From positions 1-64,000 of the forward strand of contig NZ_JABFMP010000004.1 in the NCBI RefSeq assembly GCF_013359595.1: DNA of 64,000 nt. The letters are read 5' to 3'. The stretch is from Pseudomonas sp. C1C7 (lineage in GTDB: Bacteria > Pseudomonadota > Gammaproteobacteria > Pseudomonadales > Pseudomonadaceae). The number at the start of each line of letters is the position of its first letter. Position 1 is the first letter of the stretch. The notes under the pieces are model-generated. The model was given only the letters and a program-made list of their open reading frames with translations. It made no database searches and was not told the DNA's origin. The translations under genes were made by a program, and so were the position numbers. Shown here piece after piece: positions 16,321 through 25,867 of the stretch.

Positions 16321-16671
16321 CTCCGCTGTCGGTACTACATGCGTAGCCGTGTCTATTAAGTTAACCCTCAGCGACCCGACGGGCAGGGTGCTTTGGGCGA
16401 GTTGTGTAAGTTTTAGCCGCTTCGTCCACAACGTACTGCACGGCGATTCTGTTCTATATGACAATCATTTCGGGTTTACAGACATCCCCTGATGATTGCT
16501 GGACCCGAAGGTACCAGGAGTGCATGTCAGCTGCAATTAAGCAGCGAGAGCAGCACCGTATTGGTCGTCATTGGCAACTATAAGAAGTTGCAACAGTGGA
16601 TTTACGAGTTCTGTTACCAACTCGGCATGCACCTAAAGTTTCGCGACCGGCGTCGAATCCTAAACGGCCCC
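16282..16671 (-). ncRNA. ssrA: Transfer-messenger RNA (tmRNA)
   Basis: The minus strand starts GGGGCCGTTTAGGATTCGAC and ends in the tRNA-like T-arm GGTTCAAATCCC and CCGGCTCCACCA, giving 390 nucleotides. The tag frame (16537-16575) reads ANDDQYGAALAA followed by TAA. With SmpB it rescues ribosomes stalled on broken mRNA and tags the products for proteolysis; smpB lies about 9.3 kb away at 25954-26436. The 3' end was kept intact when the island inserted. Confidence 0.97.
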
Positions 16672-16735
16672 GAACTCATTGCTCGTGAATCAGAATGAGC
16701 AACAAGCCTGCGTAGTCTACGGCAATGTGGCCCGG

Positions 16736-16759
16736 AAGGCCAACCCGAAGGTTGGCCTT
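16736..16759. terminator. Hairpin after the small secreted protein gene
   Basis: The arms aaggccaacc and ggttggcctt form a 10-bp stem with a cgaa loop, 8 bases past the stop of the small secreted protein gene. There is no clear T-run, so termination would be imperfect. Confidence 0.5.
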
Positions 16760-16767
16760 GCACCATG

Positions 16768-17043
16768 TCAGTTACGGGCAGGGTTGCGAATCTGCATCTT
16801 GGTGATCATGCCGGAGGTGATTTCCACGCAATCCTTGTCGTTGCCGGCGGCCTGAGACGCCTTGGCCTTGGACAGTGCGTCCTTGACGTTATTCAGGGAG
16901 GATTCAGGGATGGACGGTGCGCTGTCCACGAAGTCGCTTATCTGTTGAATGTTCGCTACACAAAGGTCTTTGTCTGCCGCAAACGCGGGTGATGCCAGCA
17001 GTGCCGCAGTGATAAACAATCCAGCAATTGCAGAGTGCTTCAT
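16768..17043 (-). CDS. Small secreted protein of unknown function
   Basis: The 91-residue product has a clear signal peptide (MKHSAIAGLFITAALLASPAFA, cleavage after AFA). The mature part is about 69 residues, helical, with two cysteines (DLCVAN and KDCVEI) that could form a disulfide in the periplasm. The ATG at 17043 is preferred over the one at 17061 because AAGGAG stands six bases before it. It stands alone between ssrA and the lactate operon. The function is unknown. Confidence 0.75.
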   Translation of the reverse strand: MKHSAIAGLFITAALLASPAFAADKDLCVANIQQISDFVDSAPSIPESSLNNVKDALSKAKASQAAGNDKDCVEITSGMITKMQIRNPARN

Positions 17044-17186
17044 GGGTATCTCCTTGCGCATGAGGGCTCGGTGCTGCCGGTAATGCGGGGCCGCTGGCCG
17101 AGGCGGTTATAAGCCCTTTCGCAGGGCTCAGCTAAATGACTATAGCTGCCGGTGGGAATTCGGTTTTTTTTTGCAATATTGCGGGG

Positions 17187-17218
17187 CCTGTAGGAGCGAG
17201 CATGCTCGCTCCTACAGG
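17187..17218. repeat. REP palindrome
   Basis: A perfect 32-base palindrome, cctgtaggagcgagc mirrored, lies just beyond the dld stop codon. It is the typical Pseudomonas REP form and may protect the 3' end of the operon mRNA. Confidence 0.85.
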
Positions 17219-17228
17219 GTTTGCGTTT

Positions 17229-20039
17229 TCAGGGTGTGCGCGGTTGGGTGACGCGGTCCACGAGGTAGACCAGGCCGTGGTAATCGATTCCGCCGTGCTG
17301 GCTGAGGCCGATTTCGCAGGTGCGGCTGGTGGAGATGCCCTCGTCGCAGTACTGCACGGCGTCTTTCAGGGTTCGCAGCGAATGCGCGTTGAGCTCCGGT
17401 GTGGTGAAGCCCTTGTCGCCGGCAAACCCGCAGCAGTGAATACCTTCGGGGATGACCACGTTGTTGCTGCACTTGCGCGCCAGATCGATCAGCGCCTGGC
17501 TCTCGCCCAGGTGCTGGGTGCTGCAGGTGACGTGCACCGCGATGGGCGTGTCCTGCGGCGTGAAGTCCAGCCGATCCATCAGATGGGTGCGGATGAAACG
17601 CACCGGGTCGTAGAGATCGAGGCGCACATCGCCCAGGTCCTGGGTCAGGCGCAAGGTGCACGGGCTGGTGTCGCAATAGATCGGATCGAGCCCGCCGCGG
17701 CTTGCATGGAGCAGGGCGCCGATCAACTCCTGACGCTTGTGTTCGGCCTGCTCGGCGTAGCCTTTGGAGGCGAATGGCTGACCGCAGCACAGGCTGTCCA
17801 GGTTCTCCGGGAACACCACCTGATACCCGGCTTTTTCCAGCAGGCTACGGGTCTTGTCGTGCAGCGACATTTGCTCCTTGTCGCCAGCCGCCGGCCCCAT
17901 GGCCCGTGAAACGCACGCGGCCAGATACACGACACGCGGACGTTGGTCGGTCACTGGCGGGCTGAAGCGGATCGCCCGTTCCGGCTGCGGCATGGCGTTG
18001 GTCCATTGCGGGATTTGTCCTTTGGACAGGCGCGTGACCGTCGCCGAAAGACGGCTCAGTCGCGGCGCTCCCAGCAGCATGCGCGCGCCGTTGGCGACAT
18101 GAAGGGTGAAGCGCGCACCTTGCAGGGCGGTGGCGAAATTTCCTTCAAGCCAGTTAGCCGTTTTCCTATGAGTTGCGTGCTGGCCGCGCAGCTTTTTCAC
18201 CAGGTCGCCGGTATTGATGCCTACCGGACAACGCTGCGCACAGAGCCCGGTCGCGGCGCAGGTGTCGATGCCCTGGTATTCGTAGGCGGCTTCGAGTTCG
18301 CGGGTGTCGATTCCGGCGCGTTTCCTGGCCTGAATATCGCGCCAGATCACGATGCGCTGGCGCGGGCTCAGGGTCAGGCCCTTCGACGGGCAGACCGGTT
18401 CGCAGAAACCGCACTCGATGCATTTATCCACAATCTCGTCGGCCGCAGGCAAAGGCTTGAGATGTTTGAGGTGAATCTGCGGGTCTTCGCTGAGCACCAC
18501 ATCCGGATTGAGTATGCCGTTGGGGTCGAGCAGGCGCTTGAGCTGCCACATCAACTGGTAGGCGTCGCTGCCCCATTCCAGTTCGACGAAGGGCGCCATG
18601 TTGCGGCCGGTGCCGTGTTCGGCCTTGAGCGAGCCGCCAAATTCCACCGCGACCAACTGCGCCACGTCGTCCATGAACGCCTGGTAGCGTGCGACTTCTT
18701 CCGGGCTGTTGAAGCCTTGGGTGAAGACGAAGTGCAGATTGCCTTCCAGGGCGTGTCCGAAAAGGATCGCTTCGTCGTAGTGATGTTTGTCGAACAACTC
18801 GATCAGGCGATTCACGCCGATGGCCAGTTGTTCCACCGGGAAGGTCACGTCCTCGATGATCACCGTGGTGCCGGTCTTGCGCACCGCGCCGACGGCGGGG
18901 AAGGTGTCCTTGCGGATCGCCCAGAGACGGGCGTTTTCCAGCGGGTCTTCGGTGAAATCGACCTGTTTCTCCACCGGGAATGACGCCAGGGACGCCATGA
19001 TCTGCGCCAGTTGTTCCTGCAGCAAAGTGGACGATGCGGCGCGGGATTCGATGAGCAGGGCGCAGGCATTGTTCGACAGGTGCTGTACGAAAGCGGGCAT
19101 GCCGGGTTTGTTCTGCACCGAGCGCAGGCTGCGGCGGTCCAGCAGTTCCACGGCCGAGACCGGTTGGCTTTTCAACACGGTGACCGCGTTGCAGCAGGTC
19201 TCCACGTTCGGGAAGACGATCAGCGCAGAGGCCTTGTTCGGGTGATCGATCACCGTGTCGTAGGTCACTGCGCTGATGAAGCCCAGGGTGCCTTCGGAGC
19301 CCACCAGCAGGTGGCTCAAGATATCCACAGGCTCGTCGTAGTCCACCAGCGCGTTGAGTGACAGGCCAGTGGTATTTTTCAGACGGTACTTGTGGCGAAT
19401 TCTTGCAGCCAGCTCGGTGTTGGCGCGGGTCTCGCGGCCCAGGGTTGCCAGGCGTTCCAGGAGCTCGCCGTGGGTTTGTCGGAACGCGGCGACACTGGCG
19501 GCGTCTTCGGTATCCAGGCGACTGCCGTCGGCCAGCACCAGACGGATGCCGGCCAGGGTGTGATAGGTGTTCTGCGCGGTGCCGCAGCACATGCCGCTGG
19601 CATTGTTGGCGACGATGCCGCCGATCTTGCAGGCGTTGATCGACGCCGGGTCCGGGCCGATCTTGCGCCCGAACGGCGCCAGCCAGGCGTTGGCCTGAGC
19701 GCCGATCACGCCCGGTTGCAGGCGGATTTGCGTGCCCTGGCCGCGGATCTCGCGGCCGTTCCAGTTATCCCCAAGGACGATCAGCACCGAATCGCTGATG
19801 GCCTGGCCGGACAGGCTGGTGCCGGCGGCGCGAAAGGTCACCGGAACCTGATCGCGCTGCGCCAGTTTCAGCAGCGCTACCACTTCATCTTCGGACTCGA
19901 CGCGAACGACCAGTTGCGGAATCAGCCGATAAAAGCTGGCGTCGGTGCCGAAGGCCAGGGTCGACAACGGGTCGTCGAAGCGACGCTCTCGGGGAATCAG
20001 TTGCTGCGCATCGCGCAGGAAAGCGGCCGGTAGACTCAT
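17229..20039 (-). CDS. dld: FAD/Fe-S D-lactate dehydrogenase (Dld-II type)
   Basis: The 936-residue membrane-associated flavoprotein is expected to oxidise D-lactate to pyruvate and pass electrons to the respiratory chain. The N-terminal half is an FAD-binding type 4 oxidase (PVTFRAAGTSLSGQ; INACKIGGIVANNASGM). Next come an FAD-oxidase C-terminal domain, two Fe-S motifs (CIECGFCEPVCP and CAATGLCAQRCP), and CCG-type cysteine motifs (LCCGQPF, HCCGFAGDKG). I chose the ATG at 20039 because it overlaps the lutC stop (ATGA); the longer frame to 20168 adds an unrelated N-terminus. It is the last gene of the lactate operon. A glycolate or 2-hydroxyglutarate substrate is possible, but the context favours lactate. 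Confidence 0.9.
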   Translation of the reverse strand: MSLPAAFLRDAQQLIPRERRFDDPLSTLAFGTDASFYRLIPQLVVRVESEDEVVALLKLAQRDQVPVTFRAAGTSLSGQAISDSVLIVLGDNWNGREIRGQGTQIRLQPGVIGAQANAWLAPFGRKIGPDPASINACKIGGIVANNASGMCCGTAQNTYHTLAGIRLVLADGSRLDTEDAASVAAFRQTHGELLERLATLGRETRANTELAARIRHKYRLKNTTGLSLNALVDYDEPVDILSHLLVGSEGTLGFISAVTYDTVIDHPNKASALIVFPNVETCCNAVTVLKSQPVSAVELLDRRSLRSVQNKPGMPAFVQHLSNNACALLIESRAASSTLLQEQLAQIMASLASFPVEKQVDFTEDPLENARLWAIRKDTFPAVGAVRKTGTTVIIEDVTFPVEQLAIGVNRLIELFDKHHYDEAILFGHALEGNLHFVFTQGFNSPEEVARYQAFMDDVAQLVAVEFGGSLKAEHGTGRNMAPFVELEWGSDAYQLMWQLKRLLDPNGILNPDVVLSEDPQIHLKHLKPLPAADEIVDKCIECGFCEPVCPSKGLTLSPRQRIVIWRDIQARKRAGIDTRELEAAYEYQGIDTCAATGLCAQRCPVGINTGDLVKKLRGQHATHRKTANWLEGNFATALQGARFTLHVANGARMLLGAPRLSRLSATVTRLSKGQIPQWTNAMPQPERAIRFSPPVTDQRPRVVYLAACVSRAMGPAAGDKEQMSLHDKTRSLLEKAGYQVVFPENLDSLCCGQPFASKGYAEQAEHKRQELIGALLHASRGGLDPIYCDTSPCTLRLTQDLGDVRLDLYDPVRFIRTHLMDRLDFTPQDTPIAVHVTCSTQHLGESQALIDLARKCSNNVVIPEGIHCCGFAGDKGFTTPELNAHSLRTLKDAVQYCDEGISTSRTCEIGLSQHGGIDYHGLVYLVDRVTQPRTP

Positions 20040-20707
20040 TGGTCCTCCAGAATCAACACCACCAGGTCTTTCGGGCCGTGGGCGCCGTAGGCCAGCACTT
20101 GTTCGATGTCGGCGGTCTTCGACGGGCCGGACACCAGCAACGCGTTGGTCGGCATGCCCTGGGCCCATTCGAATTCCTGCTGCACCTGATAGAAGTTGTC
20201 GCGGATTTCGCTGGCCTTGAGCAGGGCGAAATGCACCGTCGGCGCCAGGCTCATCAGACGCGGTTCTTCCCGCGTCGGCCAGAGAATCAGGCTACCGGTG
20301 GCAGCGATGGCGCCCAGGGTGCCGGTCAGGCTCGCCGGGGTGTCATCGAACAGCTCGGCTTTCCACTCTTCCACCGGGCGGTTGTAGGCCTTGAGTGTAG
20401 GCAGGGTCGGATGGTTCGCCCAATGCTGTGTGATCTGTTGACCGTGCGCTGTCGTCGGTGCGATCAGCAGGCTTGGCAACTGACGTTCCTGCAGCAGTCT
20501 GCCCAGCAAGGCAGGCCACGCTTCAAGCGACGTCAGATGGATTTCGGTGTGCACCGCTTCCATCAATTTGCGCAGCTGCGGGATGCGCTGTTCCTGGGTG
20601 TAGGTGTAAGGGGCGGTCACCAGATCGACATCGAAGTTGTCAGGCACCGGCGTGGTGCCTGTCAGACTTTTGCGCAATTTGCCGAGGATGTTTTGCTTGG
20701 CGCTCAT
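20036..20707 (-). CDS. lutC: Lactate utilisation protein LutC/LldG
   Basis: The 223-residue LUD-domain protein is the third component of the LutABC (LldEFG) complex that oxidises L-lactate. The family segment GAIAATGSLILW and the C-terminal ALLVSGPSKTADIEQVLAYGAHGPKDL are typical of the LutC/YkgG family. The true start is the ATG at 20707, which shares bases with the lutB stop (TGATG); the downstream end overlaps dld by four bases. Both overlaps imply tight translational coupling. Confidence 0.9.
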   Translation of the reverse strand: MSAKQNILGKLRKSLTGTTPVPDNFDVDLVTAPYTYTQEQRIPQLRKLMEAVHTEIHLTSLEAWPALLGRLLQERQLPSLLIAPTTAHGQQITQHWANHPTLPTLKAYNRPVEEWKAELFDDTPASLTGTLGAIAATGSLILWPTREEPRLMSLAPTVHFALLKASEIRDNFYQVQQEFEWAQGMPTNALLVSGPSKTADIEQVLAYGAHGPKDLVVLILEDQ

Positions 20708-22161
20708 CAACGATCTCCCTGTTTGGCCAGATGTTCGCGAGCCATGTCGTGCAGTGAACGAGGGGCGGGTTTTGGTGCGCTGTGGTTTTGTGTCCACGGC
20801 CCGACATTGTTCGGTGTGAGCGCGCGCAGGCGCGTGGCGGCGAGCGCGAACAGGCGATACAGGGTCGGCGAACTGTTGAGGCGAGCCCAGGTGTTCCAGA
20901 TGAAGCGCTCCTTGCGCGAATACTTGCTGCCCTGGCCGCGCATGACCTGGCGCGGGCTTTCGGGAGCCTTGACGTTCTCTTCACGCAGGCGCCGCAGCAG
21001 CGCCGGGATCGGAATTTTCACCGGGCACACTTCACCGCAGGCTCCGCACAGCGAGGAGGCGCTCGGATGATCCGGAACCTTCGCCAGGCCGACCATGTGC
21101 GGGGTGATGATTTTTCCGATAGGGCCGGGGTAAACCTCCCCATAGGCATGGCCGCCGATTCGGGTATAGACCGGGCAATGATTCATACAGGCGCCGCAGC
21201 GGATGCAGTTCAGGCTCTGGCGCAATTCGCTGTCGGCAAAGGCCTGGCTGCGACCGTTGTCCAGCAGGACCAGATGCACTTCCTGCGGGCCGTCGAGTTC
21301 ATGTTCCTTACGTGGGCCGGAAATCATGTTGACGTAGGTGGTGATCGGTATGCCCAAAGCCGAACGGGTCAGCAGCGACAGCAGCGGCACCACGTCGCGC
21401 AGGTTTTCCACAACTTTTTCGATGCCGGTGACGGCGATGTGCACGGGCGGCACGGTGGTGGTCATGCGGCCGTTGCCTTCGTTTTCCACCAGCAGCAGGG
21501 TGCCGGTTTCGGCCACGGCGAAGTTGACGCCGGAGACGCCGATGTCCGCTTCGAAGAATTTCTGCCGCAGGACCCTGCGACCGATCTGAATAAGCTGGTC
21601 AACGTCCTTGGTGTATTCCACGCCAAGTTTGTCGTGGAACAAGGACGCGACCTGACCGGCATTCTTGTGGATCGCCGGCATGATGATGTGTGAAGGCTTC
21701 TCGTGGTCGAGCTGGACGATGTACTCGCCCATGTCCGATTCCAGGCATTCAATGCCCTGTTCAGCGAGGACATGGTTCATCTCCATCTCTTCGCTGACCA
21801 TCGATTTGCCCTTGATCACTTGCCGCCCCTCGTGAGCGCGGATGATCGAAAGAACGATGCCATTGGCCTCGTCCACCGTTTCCGCCCAGTGCACTTTCAC
21901 ACCGTTGCGGGTCAGGTTCTGTTCCAGTTGCTCGAGCAGGTCGGGCAGCTTGGATAAAGCTCGGGCGCGGACCGCATTGCCCAGTACGCGCAGATGTTCC
22001 CGTTCATGGGCATCGCCGAAAGCGGTTGCCCGTTTGGTCATCAGTGAATCCATCGCCTTGCGAAAGTTGTTTCGCAATTGCGCATCACCCAACGCGCCAT
22101 GTGCGCGGGTGCGGAAGTCTTCTTCTACGGCGACCGTAGGAATAATCGCGGAAGCGTTCAT
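20707..22161 (-). CDS. lutB: Lactate utilisation iron-sulfur protein LutB/LldF
   Basis: The 484-residue iron-sulfur subunit of the LutABC L-lactate oxidation complex has an N-terminal LUD-like domain (EMNHVLAEQGIECLESDMGEY; VSGVNFAVAETGTLLLVENEGN). Two ferredoxin-like cluster motifs follow, CIRCGACMNHCPVY and LCGACGEVCPVKIP, then a DUF3390-like tail. The start at 22161 overlaps the lutA stop (ATGA). A longer frame reaching 22383 is antisense-like sequence over lutA and is rejected. Confidence 0.92.
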   Translation of the reverse strand: MNASAIIPTVAVEEDFRTRAHGALGDAQLRNNFRKAMDSLMTKRATAFGDAHEREHLRVLGNAVRARALSKLPDLLEQLEQNLTRNGVKVHWAETVDEANGIVLSIIRAHEGRQVIKGKSMVSEEMEMNHVLAEQGIECLESDMGEYIVQLDHEKPSHIIMPAIHKNAGQVASLFHDKLGVEYTKDVDQLIQIGRRVLRQKFFEADIGVSGVNFAVAETGTLLLVENEGNGRMTTTVPPVHIAVTGIEKVVENLRDVVPLLSLLTRSALGIPITTYVNMISGPRKEHELDGPQEVHLVLLDNGRSQAFADSELRQSLNCIRCGACMNHCPVYTRIGGHAYGEVYPGPIGKIITPHMVGLAKVPDHPSASSLCGACGEVCPVKIPIPALLRRLREENVKAPESPRQVMRGQGSKYSRKERFIWNTWARLNSSPTLYRLFALAATRLRALTPNNVGPWTQNHSAPKPAPRSLHDMAREHLAKQGDR

Positions 22162-22982
22162 TGCGCGCCTCCGGTTCGTTGCCAGAGGAAGCTGGCCAGG
22201 TGTTGGCCGCGCAACGCTTCCTTTTGTTTCTCCAGCGAGCCGTTGATGTTCATCAGGCAACCGCAGTCGGCACTCAGGACCTTGTGCGCGCCGGATTCCT
22301 TCAACGATCGGGTCTTGTCGGCCACCATCGCGCCGGAAATGTCCGGCATACGGACGCTGAAAGTCCCACCGAAGCCACAGCATTCGCTTTCGTGGTCATG
22401 GTTGACCCGTTCCACGTTGCTCAGTTGCGACAACAACTCGCGACCGTGCAGGTGGGTGTTCATTTCGCGGCGTGCCGAACACGAGGTGTGCAGCGCCACT
22501 TTGACCGGTTCGCCGCTGTCCTTGAGCTGCACCTTGCAGACAAACAACAGGAATTCGGCGAGTTCATAGGTTCTGGCCGCCAGGGCCTGAACCTGTTTCA
22601 AGGTGTCCGGCTCATCCTTGAACAGGTCGGCATAGTGCTCGCGCAACATGCCGGCGCAAGAACCCGACGGAACCACCACCGGATAATCACCGGCGAACAG
22701 CGCCAGCTGCGAGCGCGCCACGGTCCGCGCCTGATCGGTGTAACCCGAGGTGTAGGCCGGTTGTCCGCAGCAGCTTTGCCCTTGCGGATATTCGACACGG
22801 ATGCCTTCGCGCTCCAGCAGGTGGATCGCGTCCATACCGGCTTCGGGGTAGAACAGATCCACTACGCAGGTCCCGAACAGGTACACCCGTTGCGGTTTCT
22901 CGCTGGGGTATTGCCGAGGCTCGGGCAGTGGCGGGGCGACGCGGGTCGCATTCGGCACAGCGTTGTAAAAAAGCTCGCTCAT
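22158..22982 (-). CDS. lutA: Lactate utilisation protein LutA/LldE
   Basis: The 274-residue CCG-domain protein is the first LutABC component. Two cysteine-rich CCG motifs are visible, SCCGQPAYTSGY and ECCGFGGTFSV, each expected to hold an iron-sulfur cluster or bridge electrons to LutB. The start at 22982 (MSELFYN) is preceded by GAGAGA; the longer frame to 23042 adds a non-conserved extension. It is separated from lldP by about 150 bases containing a hairpin. Confidence 0.9.
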   Translation of the reverse strand: MSELFYNAVPNATRVAPPLPEPRQYPSEKPQRVYLFGTCVVDLFYPEAGMDAIHLLEREGIRVEYPQGQSCCGQPAYTSGYTDQARTVARSQLALFAGDYPVVVPSGSCAGMLREHYADLFKDEPDTLKQVQALAARTYELAEFLLFVCKVQLKDSGEPVKVALHTSCSARREMNTHLHGRELLSQLSNVERVNHDHESECCGFGGTFSVRMPDISGAMVADKTRSLKESGAHKVLSADCGCLMNINGSLEKQKEALRGQHLASFLWQRTGGAQ

Positions 22983-23077
22983 CAGGCGTGTCTCTCGGCC
23001 GGTTGTCCGTCCGTTGAGGCTGCTGACTATAGACATGCACACTTTCAGCAGCCTTACAGACCGGGTTGTGAATAGCT

Positions 23078-23111
23078 GACGCCGGAGTCGTGGTCCGGCG
23101 TCGGTTTTTTT
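23078..23111 (+). terminator. Terminator-shaped hairpin pointing against the operon
   Basis: The stem gacgccgga / tccggcgtc has a 7-base loop followed by gg and seven T on the plus strand. No plus-strand gene precedes it; the flanking genes run on the minus strand. It could stop antisense transcription or act as an mRNA stabiliser between lldP and lutA. Confidence 0.6.
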
Positions 23112-23128
23112 CAGATTGGCTGTAGGAC

Positions 23129-24823
23129 TCAGTGCACCAGCATGCCGGTGAACCAGTAGGCCTGGGCCAGGGTGATCAGGCCGACGATGGTGGCGAAGAA
23201 CAGGCTGTGCTTGAGGGTGAAGCGGAACAGATCCGATTCCTTGCCCACCAGCCCGGTCGCGGCGCAGGCCACGGCGATCGATTGCGGGGAGATCATCTTG
23301 CCGGTCACGCCGCCGCTGGTGTTCGCTGCCACCAGCAAAGTGTCGTTGACGCCGATCTGGTGTGCAGTGGTCGATTGCAGCGAGCTGAACAGCGCGTTCG
23401 ACGAGGTATCGGAACCGGTCAGGAACACGCCCAGCCAGCCCAGGAACGGCGAGAAGAACGGGAAGGCTGCGCCGGTGCCGGCCAATACCAGGGCCATGGT
23501 CGAAGACATGCCCGAGTAGTTGGTGACGAAGGCGAAGGCCAGCACCATGCCGATGGACAGAATCGGCCAGCGCAGTTCGTAGAACGTTTCTTTCAAAGTG
23601 GTCAGACCAGTTTTGACGTTGATTTTCAGAACCAGCATCGAAATCAATGCGGAGAAGAAAATCGCAGTACCGGTGGCCGAGATCGGGTCGAGCTTGAATA
23701 CCGCCGCAATGGCGGTCGGCGCGGCGACGATCGGTGCAGTCTTGATCACCAATTGATCAAGGTGCGGGATGGCGAAGTTGAACACCCAGCTGTACATCGA
23801 GCCGCCGGCGGCAAACATCGCCTTGAACGGTTTCAGGGTCCAGATGGTGACGAGCACGGTGAGGATCAGGAACGGCGACCAGGCCTTGAAGATTTCGCCC
23901 AGGCTGTAAGGCGAAGCGATGGTCGTGCGTTTCTGGCCGAAACCACCGGCGCTTTCGCTGACCACCGAAGCCGAGACGGCACCGACGATGTGCTGGCCGG
24001 CGGCGCGCTTCGGCTGCCAGACTTTCAGGAACAGGGTCAGGGAAATCAGGCTGGCCAGGGCCGAGGTGATGTCCGGCAGTTCCGGGCCGATGAAGTTCGA
24101 GGTGAAGTATTGGGTGACGGCAAAGCTGAAGCCGGCGACCAGTGCTGCCGGCCAGGTTTCGCGAACGCCGCGCAGGCCGTCCATCATGAACACCAGCCAG
24201 AACGGCACGAACATCGACAGCAGTGGCAGCTGGCGGCCGGTCATGGCGCCGATCTTGAACGCGTCGATGCCGGTGACCTGGCCTGCGACGATGATCGGGA
24301 TCCCCAGGGCGCCGAACGCCACCGGGGCGGTGTTCGCAATCAGGCACAGGCCGGCGGCGTACAGCGGGTTGAAGCCCAGGCCTACCAGCAATGCTGCGGT
24401 AATCGCCACCGGCGCACCGAAGCCGGCGGCACCTTCCAGGAATGCACCGAAGCAGAAGCCGATCAGCAGCACTTGCAGGCGCTGGTCATCGGTAATCGAC
24501 AGCACCGAGCTGCGGATCACTTCGAACTGGCCGCTCTTGACCGTCAGTTTGTAGAGGAATACCGCTGCCACGATGATCCAGGCAATCGGCCACAGGCCGT
24601 AGGCGAAACCGTATCCGGCGGCGGCGAAGGCCATGTCCACCGGCATCTGGAACGCGAAGATCGCGACCAGGATCGACAACGCCAGGGTGATGCTGCCCGC
24701 GACGTGTCCTTTGAGTCGGAACACGGCCAGGGCCAGGAAGAAAAACACGATGGGGATGACGGCTGCGAGCGCGGATAAACCGAGGCTGCCGAGCGGGCTG
24801 TAGAGCTGTTGCCAGGTTTGCAT
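23129..24823 (-). CDS. lldP: L-lactate permease
   Basis: The 564-residue inner-membrane lactate/proton symporter of the LctP family has the normal length. The protein is hydrophobic throughout, with about 12 membrane segments. Recognisable stretches are [33 protein letters not shown], and near the end [10 protein letters not shown] and [19 protein letters not shown]. It is the first gene of the lactate operon and reads away from lldR, with a palindromic operator and a plausible promoter in the shared 262-base gap. Confidence 0.95.
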   Translation of the reverse strand: MQTWQQLYSPLGSLGLSALAAVIPIVFFFLALAVFRLKGHVAGSITLALSILVAIFAFQMPVDMAFAAAGYGFAYGLWPIAWIIVAAVFLYKLTVKSGQFEVIRSSVLSITDDQRLQVLLIGFCFGAFLEGAAGFGAPVAITAALLVGLGFNPLYAAGLCLIANTAPVAFGALGIPIIVAGQVTGIDAFKIGAMTGRQLPLLSMFVPFWLVFMMDGLRGVRETWPAALVAGFSFAVTQYFTSNFIGPELPDITSALASLISLTLFLKVWQPKRAAGQHIVGAVSASVVSESAGGFGQKRTTIASPYSLGEIFKAWSPFLILTVLVTIWTLKPFKAMFAAGGSMYSWVFNFAIPHLDQLVIKTAPIVAAPTAIAAVFKLDPISATGTAIFFSALISMLVLKINVKTGLTTLKETFYELRWPILSIGMVLAFAFVTNYSGMSSTMALVLAGTGAAFPFFSPFLGWLGVFLTGSDTSSNALFSSLQSTTAHQIGVNDTLLVAANTSGGVTGKMISPQSIAVACAATGLVGKESDLFRFTLKHSLFFATIVGLITLAQAYWFTGMLVH

Positions 24824-24875
24824 ATGGGGTGGCCCCTAATTGTTGTTGGTCAGGCACTGATCAGCGTGTTTGGAT

Positions 24876-24917
24876 AATTGGTAATACCAATTTACAATCG
24901 CTGTTGGCTAGGGTAAA
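24876..24917 (-). promoter_or_regulatory. lldP promoter with LldR-type operator
   Basis: The operator aattggta-a-taccaatt (24876-24892) has two 8-bp arms and fits the TGGT-n-ACCA pattern of FCD-type GntR regulators. On the minus strand TTTACC (24912-24917) and TAAATT (24889-24894), 17 bases apart, make a plausible -35/-10 pair, with the operator starting inside the -10. Binding there would block transcription until lactate releases the repressor. Confidence 0.75.
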
Positions 24918-25085
24918 AGCCTTGTAGGCGGTGTGTCAATTTGCCGCCCTAAAACTTTTGTCGAATGCCTGGTCGTTCGGATCGTCTGATCCGGGTGGCT
25001 AAATGCCAACTGACAGGTGCCGATGCCTTGGGGATAGGCCAGAATAGAGCCCCGGCGTGTCGTCGGATGGTGGAGAAACCGAGTT

Positions 25086-25853
25086 ATGGGCTTTGATCAG
25101 ATTCGTCAGCGCCGTTTGTCTGACGATATTGTCGAGCAACTGGAAGGCATGATCCTCGAGGGCACGCTGAAGGCAGGCGAGCGCTTGCCGGCCGAGCGTG
25201 CCCTGGCCGAGCAGTTCGGGGTGTCGCGGCCTTCGTTGCGCGAAGCCATTCAGAAACTTGTTGCCAAGGGGCTTCTGGTCAGTCGCCAAGGCGGCGGGAA
25301 CTATGTGGTGGAATCCCTGGGCACGACGTTCAGTGATCCGCTGCTGTTATTGCTGGAAAGCAATCCCGAGGCTCAGCGCGATCTGCTGGAGTTTCGCCAT
25401 ACGCTGGAGGCGTCCTGCGCCTATTACGCGGCGATGCGCGCCACGGATGTCGATCGCGATCGGCTGACCGCGGCGTTCAACGAGTTGCAGGACTGCTATT
25501 CACGCCATGACGAAGTCAGTCGGGCGGAGGAGGGCGCGGCGGATGCGAAATTCCATCTGGCGATTGCCGAAGCCAGCCACAACGCGGTGCTGCTGCACAC
25601 CATTCGCGGCTTGTTCGATCTGCTCAAGCGCAATGTGGTGACCAACATTGGCGGCATGTACAAGCAGCGCACGGAAACTCGCGACATGCTGATCACGCAG
25701 CATCGGGAGTTGTATCTGGCGATTGTTGAAGGCCGGGCGGAACAGGCGCGAGAGGTTTCCAGTCGGCATATTTTGTATGTGCAGGAAGTGCTGGAAGAGG
25801 TGCGTCAGGAAGTGCAGCGCGTGGCTCGGGCGGAGCGGCGCAAGGGGATGTAA
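25086..25853 (+). CDS. lldR: Lactate-responsive FCD/GntR-family regulator
   Basis: The 255-residue regulator has an N-terminal winged helix (LKAGERLPAERALAEQFGVSRPSLREAIQKL, residues about 30-60) and a C-terminal all-helical FCD ligand-binding domain from about residue 95. The FCD domain includes FHLAIAEASHN and a later H-R residue pair (TQHREL) of the kind that binds metal and a carboxylate ligand. It is divergent from lldP and most likely controls the lactate operon through the palindrome at 24876-24892. The first ATG is used; a GGAG lies 11 bases upstream. Confidence 0.9.
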   Translation: MGFDQIRQRRLSDDIVEQLEGMILEGTLKAGERLPAERALAEQFGVSRPSLREAIQKLVAKGLLVSRQGGGNYVVESLGTTFSDPLLLLLESNPEAQRDLLEFRHTLEASCAYYAAMRATDVDRDRLTAAFNELQDCYSRHDEVSRAEEGAADAKFHLAIAEASHNAVLLHTIRGLFDLLKRNVVTNIGGMYKQRTETRDMLITQHRELYLAIVEGRAEQAREVSSRHILYVQEVLEEVRQEVQRVARAERRKGM

Positions 25854-25867
25854 TCGGTTTTGAATGC

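Noticed and set aside
20040..20168. N-terminal extension of dld
   Set aside because: The extension overlaps lutC and is Arg/Gly/Pro-rich antisense-like sequence; the ATG at 20039 overlaps the lutC stop.
22161..22383. N-terminal extension of lutB
   Set aside because: The extra 74 codons overlap lutA and show no homology; the ATGA overlap at 22158-22161 marks the real start.
23132..24778. 548-codon plus-strand frame opposite lldP
   Set aside because: Highly charged Gln/Gly/His-rich translation typical of the antisense of a membrane protein; lldP is clear.
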